Shown here one piece after another: positions 57,426 to 64,000 of a DNA stretch of 64,000 nt (the first letter of the stretch is position 1; each line of letters begins with the position of its first letter). Both the position numbers and the translations under genes were made by a program. The DNA is from Kitasatospora sp. NBC_01287. GTDB taxonomy: Bacteria > Actinomycetota > Actinomycetes > Streptomycetales > Streptomycetaceae. Below the pieces are notes generated by a model. That model did no database searches. It had not been told where the DNA came from and worked only from the letters and a program-made list of their open reading frames with translations. The stretch covers positions 6,050,001 through 6,114,000 of the forward strand of contig NZ_JAPEPB010000001.1 of NCBI RefSeq assembly GCF_026340565.1, given 5' to 3'.

Positions 57426-59639
57426 GTGAGCAACATCCCGGAGACCGGGCGCACCCGCCGGGTGACGATCCGCCTGGTCGTCCTGCAGATCCTGGTGCTG
57501 TCGCTGCTCGGCACGCTCGGCGGCCGCCTGTGGTACCTGCAGATCCGCAACGGCAGCCAGTACACCGCCCAGGCGTCCAACAACCACATCCGCGAGGTGG
57601 TCTCCCCGGCCATCCGCGGCGAGATCCTGGACGCCAACGGGCAGGTGCTGGCGGGCAACCAGACCAAGCTGGTGGTCTCGGTCAGCCGCACCTCGCTGCT
57701 GGAGCAGAAGGACCACGGCAAGGCCGCGCTCACCCGGCTCGCCCAGGTGCTCGGGATGAGCCCCAAGGACGTCCAGGACAAGGTCCGGCTCTGCGACGCC
57801 AAGACGCCGCAGCCCTGCTGGAACGGCTCGCCCTACCAGCCGATCCCGGTGACCGACCAGGCCACCACCCAGCAGGCGATGCAGATAATGGAACGCCGCG
57901 AGGACTTCCCCGGCATCACCGCCCAGCCCACCGCGCTGCGCCAGTACCCGGCCCCGGACGGCGCCAACATGGCCCAGGTGCTCGGCTACCTCTCGCCGGT
58001 CACCGACGACGAGGTCACCAAGAGCGCCAACCAGAGCGGCAAGAACAAGTACCTGCCCAGTGACCAGATCGGGCGGGCCGGCCTGGAGTCGGTCTACGAC
58101 AACGACCTGCGCGGCACCACCGGCGTCGACCGGCTGGAGGTGGACAACCTCGGCCGGGTGATCGGCAGCGCCGGCACCACCCCGGCCCAGCCCGGCGACA
58201 ACGTGGTGACCAGCATCGACGCCCGGGTGCAGAAGGTCGTCGAGGACAACCTCAACCAGGCGATGACCGACGCCCGGAACACCTTCGACACGGTGACCAA
58301 CCAGAACTTCGTCGCCGACTCCGGCGCGGCCATAGTGATGGACGTGCACACCGGCCGGATCATCGCGATGGCCAGTGCCCCCACCTACGACCCCAACCTC
58401 TGGGTCGGCGGCATCTCCGCCAAGGACTACGCCAACCTCACCAACCAGGTCTCGAACTACCCGCTGCTCAACCGGGCGATCCAGGGCCAGTCGGCCCCCG
58501 GCTCGACCTTCAAGGTGGTCTCCACCTCCGCCGCGGTGCAGGCCGGCTACTCGCTGGACGGCCACTACCCGTGCCCGTCGAGCCTGACCATCGGCGGCCG
58601 CGAGTTCAAGAACTTCGAGGGCGAGTCGGCCGGTGACATCTCACTGGAGAAGGCGCTGGAGATCTCCTGCGACACCGTCTTCTACGGCCTCTCCTACGAC
58701 CAGTGGATGAAGGACGGCGGGATCAAGCCCAAGGCCAACCCCGCCGACTGGTTCTACAAGACGGCCCACCAGTTCGGCCTCGGTGCCAAGACCGGCATCG
58801 ACCTGCCGGCCGAGGTGCCGGGCCGGGTCCCCGACCGGCAGTGGAAGACCGACTTCTTCAACGCCAACAAGGACGCCTGGTGCAAGCAGGCGGCCGGCGG
58901 CGGCACCGACTACGCCACCGAGATCGCCCGCGAGAACTGCGTGGACGGCGCCGTGATGCGCGCCGGTGACTCGGTCAACTACGCCATCGGCCAGGGCGAC
59001 ACGCTGGTCACCCCGATCCAGATGGCCACCATCTACTCGGCGCTGGCCAACGGCGGCACGCTCTACAAGCCCAGCGTCGCCAAGGCGGTGGTCACCCCTG
59101 GCGGCCAGCTGGTGCACGACATCGCCCCGCAGGTCAGCGGCAAGTTGCCGGACGACCAGAAGACCCTGCAGTACATCGACCAGGCCACCGCGGGCGTGAT
59201 CACCGAGGGCACCGCGGCCTGGAAGTTCACCGGCGCGGGCTGGCCGCAGGACAAGATCCAGCTGCACGCCAAGACCGGTACCGCCGAGGTCTACGGCAAG
59301 CAGACCACCTCCTGGCTGACCACCTACAGCAAGGACTACGCGGTCATCATGACGATCAGCCAGGCCGGTACCGGCTCCGGCGGTTCGGGTGACGCGGTGC
59401 GCCGGATCTACCAGGCGCTCTACGGCGTGGACGACAAGGGCAACATCGACCCCAACAAGGCGCTGCTGCCCACCCCGCAGACCCAGCTGCCCAAGTTCAA
59501 CCCGGACGGCACCGCGATCCTGAAGACCGCCTCGTACACCCTCGACCTCCCCTCGGCGCCGACCCGGCCGGCGGCGACCACCGACCTGGTCGCGCTGGAG
59601 CCGATGGGGCGGACCACGATCGGAAGGGGCCGGGCATGA
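57426..59639 (+). CDS. mrdA: Penicillin-binding protein 2 (class B transpeptidase)
   Basis: 737-residue wall transpeptidase. One N-terminal membrane anchor (IRLVVLQILVLSLLGTLGGRL), the dimerisation domain, then the transpeptidase domain with active serine motif S360-T-F-K363 (APGSTFK), SCD in place of SxN (EISCDTVFYGL), and KTG at K616 (HAKTGTAEV). It works with RodA to make elongation-type peptidoglycan. GTG 57426 follows GGAGGGGAG. The stop overlaps rodA (ATGA). Confidence 0.95.
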   Translation: MSNIPETGRTRRVTIRLVVLQILVLSLLGTLGGRLWYLQIRNGSQYTAQASNNHIREVVSPAIRGEILDANGQVLAGNQTKLVVSVSRTSLLEQKDHGKAALTRLAQVLGMSPKDVQDKVRLCDAKTPQPCWNGSPYQPIPVTDQATTQQAMQIMERREDFPGITAQPTALRQYPAPDGANMAQVLGYLSPVTDDEVTKSANQSGKNKYLPSDQIGRAGLESVYDNDLRGTTGVDRLEVDNLGRVIGSAGTTPAQPGDNVVTSIDARVQKVVEDNLNQAMTDARNTFDTVTNQNFVADSGAAIVMDVHTGRIIAMASAPTYDPNLWVGGISAKDYANLTNQVSNYPLLNRAIQGQSAPGSTFKVVSTSAAVQAGYSLDGHYPCPSSLTIGGREFKNFEGESAGDISLEKALEISCDTVFYGLSYDQWMKDGGIKPKANPADWFYKTAHQFGLGAKTGIDLPAEVPGRVPDRQWKTDFFNANKDAWCKQAAGGGTDYATEIARENCVDGAVMRAGDSVNYAIGQGDTLVTPIQMATIYSALANGGTLYKPSVAKAVVTPGGQLVHDIAPQVSGKLPDDQKTLQYIDQATAGVITEGTAAWKFTGAGWPQDKIQLHAKTGTAEVYGKQTTSWLTTYSKDYAVIMTISQAGTGSGGSGDAVRRIYQALYGVDDKGNIDPNKALLPTPQTQLPKFNPDGTAILKTASYTLDLPSAPTRPAATTDLVALEPMGRTTIGRGRA

Positions 59640-60841
59640 CCTCCTCCTCGTACGGCTCCTACCGCCAGCTGCGGTTCTCCCCGCAGCGCGGCCCGCTGGC
59701 CAGGGCGCTGGCCAAGGACGCCCCGCTGCGGCGGCTCGACTGGGTGATAATCCTGGCCGCGCTGGCCCTGTCGCTGGGCAGCTCGATGCTGGTCTGGTCG
59801 GCCACCCGGGGCCGCGACTCGCTGACCCACGGCGACCCGCAGTACTTCCTCTACCGGCACCTGACCAACATGGCGATCGGCGTGGTGCTCTGCGGCGGCG
59901 CGATCGCGATAGGGCACCACCGGATCAAGGCCGCGGTGCCGGTGCTCTACGTGCTGGCCCTGCTGATGCTCTTCGCCACCCTCAGCCCGCTGGGCTCGAC
60001 CATCAACGGCGCGCACTCCTGGATCCAGTTCGGCGGCGGTTTCTCGATCCAGCCGGCCGAGTTCGCCAAGTTGGCGATCGTGCTGGGGATGGCGCTGGTG
60101 CTCTCCTCCCGGGTGGACACCGGCGAGCGCACGATGCCCACCGGCCGCACGGTGCTGCTGGCCCTGCTGCTGGGCGGCTTCCCGATCGGGGTCGTGCTGC
60201 TGATGCCCGACCTCGGTTCGGTGATGGTGATGGCGGTGACCATCCTGGGGATCCTGCTGGCCTCCGGGGTCGCCAACCGCTGGCTCTTCGGCCTGCTGGC
60301 CGGCGGCGGCCTCGGCGCGACGGCGGTCTGGAAGCTCGGCGTGCTCAGCAAGTACCAGATCGACCGCTTCGCCGCCTTCGCCAACCCGGCGCTCGACCCC
60401 TCCGGCGTCGGCTACAACACCGCCCAGGCCCGGATCGCGATCGGCTCCGGCGGCCTGACCGGCAAGGGGCTCTTCCACGGCACCCAGACCATAGGGCAGT
60501 TCGTCCCCGAGCAGCAGACCGACTTCGTCTTCACGGTCGCGGGGGAGGAGCTGGGCTTCATCGGCGGCCTGACCATCATCGTGCTGGTCGGCATCATCCT
60601 CTGGCGCGCCTGCCGGATCGCCCGGCAGGCCACCGACCTGTTCGGCACCGTGGTCGCGGGCGGCGTGATCGCCTGGTTCGCCTTCCAGTCCTTCGAGAAC
60701 ATCGGCATGACGCTGGGCATCATGCCGGTGGCCGGCATCCCGCTGCCGTTCGTCAGCTACGGCGGCTCCTCGATGTTCGCCGGGTGGATCGCGATCGGCC
60801 TGCTCCAGGCGGTCAGGACCCAGCGGCCGATAGCGGGCTGA
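59636..60841 (+). CDS. rodA: RodA/SfrA SEDS peptidoglycan polymerase
   Basis: 401-residue SEDS-family glycosyltransferase with about ten helices. SIQPAEFAKLAIV, the conserved MPDLGSVMV segment with the catalytic aspartate region, the GGLTGKGLFHGTQTIGQFVPEQQTDFVFTVAGEE loop and the C-terminal PLPFVSYGGSSM are hallmarks. ATG 59636 overlaps the PBP2 stop. It polymerises lipid II with the class B PBP encoded just upstream and ends the mre cluster. Confidence 0.96.
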   Translation: MTSSSYGSYRQLRFSPQRGPLARALAKDAPLRRLDWVIILAALALSLGSSMLVWSATRGRDSLTHGDPQYFLYRHLTNMAIGVVLCGGAIAIGHHRIKAAVPVLYVLALLMLFATLSPLGSTINGAHSWIQFGGGFSIQPAEFAKLAIVLGMALVLSSRVDTGERTMPTGRTVLLALLLGGFPIGVVLLMPDLGSVMVMAVTILGILLASGVANRWLFGLLAGGGLGATAVWKLGVLSKYQIDRFAAFANPALDPSGVGYNTAQARIAIGSGGLTGKGLFHGTQTIGQFVPEQQTDFVFTVAGEELGFIGGLTIIVLVGIILWRACRIARQATDLFGTVVAGGVIAWFAFQSFENIGMTLGIMPVAGIPLPFVSYGGSSMFAGWIAIGLLQAVRTQRPIAG

Positions 60842-60860
60842 GCGGTCGCTCACCCAACGC

Positions 60861-60893
60861 AGGCCCGGGCGGTGCTCAGCACCGCCCGGGCCT
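60861..60893. terminator. Terminator after rodA
   Basis: Perfect 16-bp inverted repeat (60861-60876 and 60878-60893) 20 bases after the rodA stop, between the converging rodA and M14 peptidase genes. Confidence 0.8.
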
Positions 60894-60992
60894 GCCGTTC
60901 CCCGTGCTGCTCCACCTGCCTTTCCACCTGCCGCCAACGGTGCGACTCCCCGCGTGCGGGAAGGCCCTGGCGCCGCATCGCGCCGCGACGCA

Positions 60993-62093
60993 CTACGCGT
61001 CGCCGAGTACGGCCCGGGCGCCCGCGGCCACGGCTCTGGCCTGCAACCGTGCCTGCTGTGTGACCGGGACCCAGCGCGGGGCGAACCGCTCGCGCAGGTC
61101 CGCGCAGTGGCCGGCGATCCGGGGGATCGAGCCCAGGGCCGCGGCGACCCGCAGCGGGATGCGCTCGGCGGCGAGCTCCAGCGAGGTGACCTGCGCCACG
61201 GTGCGGGCCCAGGTGCCGCGTTCCCACTCGTCGGCCAGACCCGGTGCGAGGGCCAGGGTCTCCTCGGCGGCGGGGTGGCCGTACGCCCGCACCCCTCGCA
61301 GCCGGTCGCGCAGGCGCCGGGCCGCGGCCTGGAGGGCGGCGGCGGGGTCCGGGTGCGGTGAGTCGTCGCCCACCCCCGTGACCGCCCACATCGGCACCTC
61401 CACCACGGCGGTGGTCACCCCCAGATGGGTCCAGGTCGACGCGGCCGCGTCCTCCGGCAGCACCTCGAACCGCTCCCGGGCCCCGGCACCGGGCATCAGG
61501 TAGAGGCCCGGTTCGGGGCTCGGCCAGTAGGCGGCATCGGCTGAGCCGAGCTCCAGCGGCACCTGGTCGGCCGAACCGAAGGGCCGGCTGAACCCGGCGA
61601 TCGGCCTGGTCAGTTGGACGAAGGCGCCGCCGAAGTCCACGCCGTGCAGCGAGCATTGGAGGGCCGGACGGAGTTCCTCGATCACGCCCAGCAGAGCCCG
61701 GGTCTCGGGCAGCCGTTCGGCCCCGAGCCACTCGGGCTGGCCGGCCGCCGGGGGCCGGTAGAAGTGCTGGAAGTGGCGTTCCATGGTCAGCGGCCCACGT
61801 AGCCACTCCTCGTTGCGTGCCGCACCGTCGGGGTCCAGGCAGAGCACGAAGTGCCAGGAAAACCCGCCCGGTTGGGCCGCCGCCTGGCGGGCGAGAAGCC
61901 AACTGGTGGTCATCCCCACCGGCTCGTTGGCGTGCGCCCCCGCCACGACCAGGACATGGCGCTCCCCGGCGCCCAGCGACAGCAGCCAGAGCGGACGTCC
62001 TTGGGCGGACTCGCCGATCCGGCGCAGCGTCCCACCCGATCGCCGCGCCAAGGTGGCTGCCCGATCGATGAGTTGATCGACCGTCAGATACAT
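60993..62093 (-). CDS. M14 family zinc carboxypeptidase-like protein
   Basis: 366-residue protein from ATG 62093 (MYLTVDQLIDRAATLARR). VVAGAHANEPVG supplies the HxxE zinc pair of M14 peptidases; the third ligand would be the histidine in CSLHGVDFGGAF. A conserved glutamate is likely in VVEVPMW. The zinc site therefore looks intact, but the substrate class (carboxypeptidase, amidase or succinylglutamate-type) cannot be told. A longer frame begins at ATG 62180 and would add 29 low-complexity residues across a hairpin (62096-62117). It converges with rodA. Confidence 0.82.
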   Translation of the reverse strand: MYLTVDQLIDRAATLARRSGGTLRRIGESAQGRPLWLLSLGAGERHVLVVAGAHANEPVGMTTSWLLARQAAAQPGGFSWHFVLCLDPDGAARNEEWLRGPLTMERHFQHFYRPPAAGQPEWLGAERLPETRALLGVIEELRPALQCSLHGVDFGGAFVQLTRPIAGFSRPFGSADQVPLELGSADAAYWPSPEPGLYLMPGAGARERFEVLPEDAAASTWTHLGVTTAVVEVPMWAVTGVGDDSPHPDPAAALQAAARRLRDRLRGVRAYGHPAAEETLALAPGLADEWERGTWARTVAQVTSLELAAERIPLRVAAALGSIPRIAGHCADLRERFAPRWVPVTQQARLQARAVAAGARAVLGDA

Positions 62094-62095
62094 GG

Positions 62096-62736
62096 CGCGC
62101 CGACTTGAGGTCGGCGCACCCGGCAGGGCAGGGGGTGGTTGCGCTGCGGCTGCCGTGTCGTCTCGTTCAGGTCCGCGCATTCGTCCACTGCCCGAGGGAT
62201 GGTGCGGGTGCGATCGCCGTGTCAGTAGCGCACGAATGGCTGCGGGATGTCAACGATGCAACTCCTGTCATTCCGACAGGCATTGATGCCCGGCGATCAC
62301 ATTCCGTCGACCGCGGGTCAAACCCGGGCACGCCCCTGGCGGACTGTTGACGACCACGTGCGGATCGGCGGGGAGCCCGGAGCGGGCGCCTGCGGGGTCC
62401 ACCCGCACGACGCGGGCCGCACCGGGGCGGGCCTTCGCCTGCCGGCGGACGCCACCCCCGGGACGGGTTCGCCGCGGCTGTCCTGGAACCCCGTCTCCGC
62501 CGTCTCCGCCGTCACCGCCGTCACCGCCGTCGCCGCGGGCCTGTCCGGACAACTGGGCGAGCAGCACCGGCCGTGCTGGTGCTGCTCGCGCTGCTGCCGC
62601 TGCCCGTCCAGCGCCTGGTCCTCACCTGGACCGACCTCTGGTTCGTCATGCCGCCGCCTGCGGCGTTCCGGGACGCCCCACACGTCGCGCTACCCTTGAG
62701 GGTCACCCCTCCCGCTCACACAAAGGGTTTCGCCGT
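62096..62736. other. Upstream region between M14 peptidase and radical SAM genes
   Basis: About 640 bases with no supported gene. It holds an 8-bp-stem hairpin just before the peptidase start (GCGCCGAC and GTCGGCGC, 62096-62117), about five copies of a GCCGTCNCC repeat at 62490-62535, and the sequence TACCCTTGAGGGTCA near 62691-62705 that may belong to the radical SAM promoter. Frames through it are Arg/Gly/Pro-rich and lack start signals. Confidence 0.6.

Positions 62737-64000
<1,264 letters not shown>

Noticed and set aside
62247-62699. Possible small gene before the radical SAM gene
   Set aside because: No ribosome binding site, low-complexity product driven by a GCCGTCNCC repeat, and no family resemblance.

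Overview
The window comes from a high-GC actinomycete, almost certainly a streptomycete (Streptomyces or Kitasatospora). The GC content is very high, GTG and TTG starts are common, and many genes have a TAnnnT -10 box 6-7 nt before the start codon with no ribosome binding site. The gene sets are also typical of the group: clpP1-clpP2-clpX, valS-folC-DUF4233-ndk-mreBCD-PBP2-rodA, ngcEFG, and a tRNA-Pro just ahead of tig. Most of the window is chromosomal core; no prophage, IS element, CRISPR array or biosynthetic cluster was seen.

Layout. 1-2230: 3' two thirds of a 23S rRNA gene, 5S rRNA and the rrn terminator. 2361-9339: orphan ABC ATPase, kdpD-kdpE potassium sensor pair, an OB-fold protein and a DUF3159 membrane protein, then two convergent TrkA potassium-channel regulators. 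9765-19000: TRAM-domain RNA methyltransferase, HdeD-like membrane protein, a ribbon-helix-helix/degenerate Fic toxin-antitoxin-like pair, RlmA-like methyltransferase, an ATPase coupled to a MazG-type pyrophosphohydrolase, a DUF6099-like gene with an antisense gene nested in its 3' end, and dapD. 19107-23494: the Hen1-Pnkp RNA repair operon. 23741-32012: ornithine carbamoyltransferase behind a probable ARG box, an orphan VapC-type PIN toxin, aconitase behind a composite control region (two palindromes and an iron box), and the ngcEFG sugar uptake genes. 32121-41291: aminopeptidase N, amino acid permease, rpiB, Eis-like acetyltransferase, SpoIIE-type phosphatase, a 64-residue membrane protein and a DUF6348-like gene. 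41366-51187: two tRNAs, trigger factor, the Clp protease operon, two Tyr/Gly/Gln/Pro-rich membrane proteins and valyl-tRNA synthetase. 51417-64000: folC, ndk, the mreBCD-PBP2-rodA wall-elongation cluster, an M14 peptidase-like gene, and the 5' part of a B12-binding radical SAM gene cut by the window end.

The most interesting points are the complete Hen1-Pnkp RNA repair cassette, a Fic/Doc-like protein whose catalytic histidine position holds proline, the aconitase promoter where an iron box and two matching palindromes sit together, an ATPase-MazG pair linked by a GTGA overlap, and a gene read antisense inside the tail of its neighbour. Short in-frame tandem repeats are unusually common in linkers and intergenic DNA. 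All assignments come from reading motifs by eye; no database search was run.
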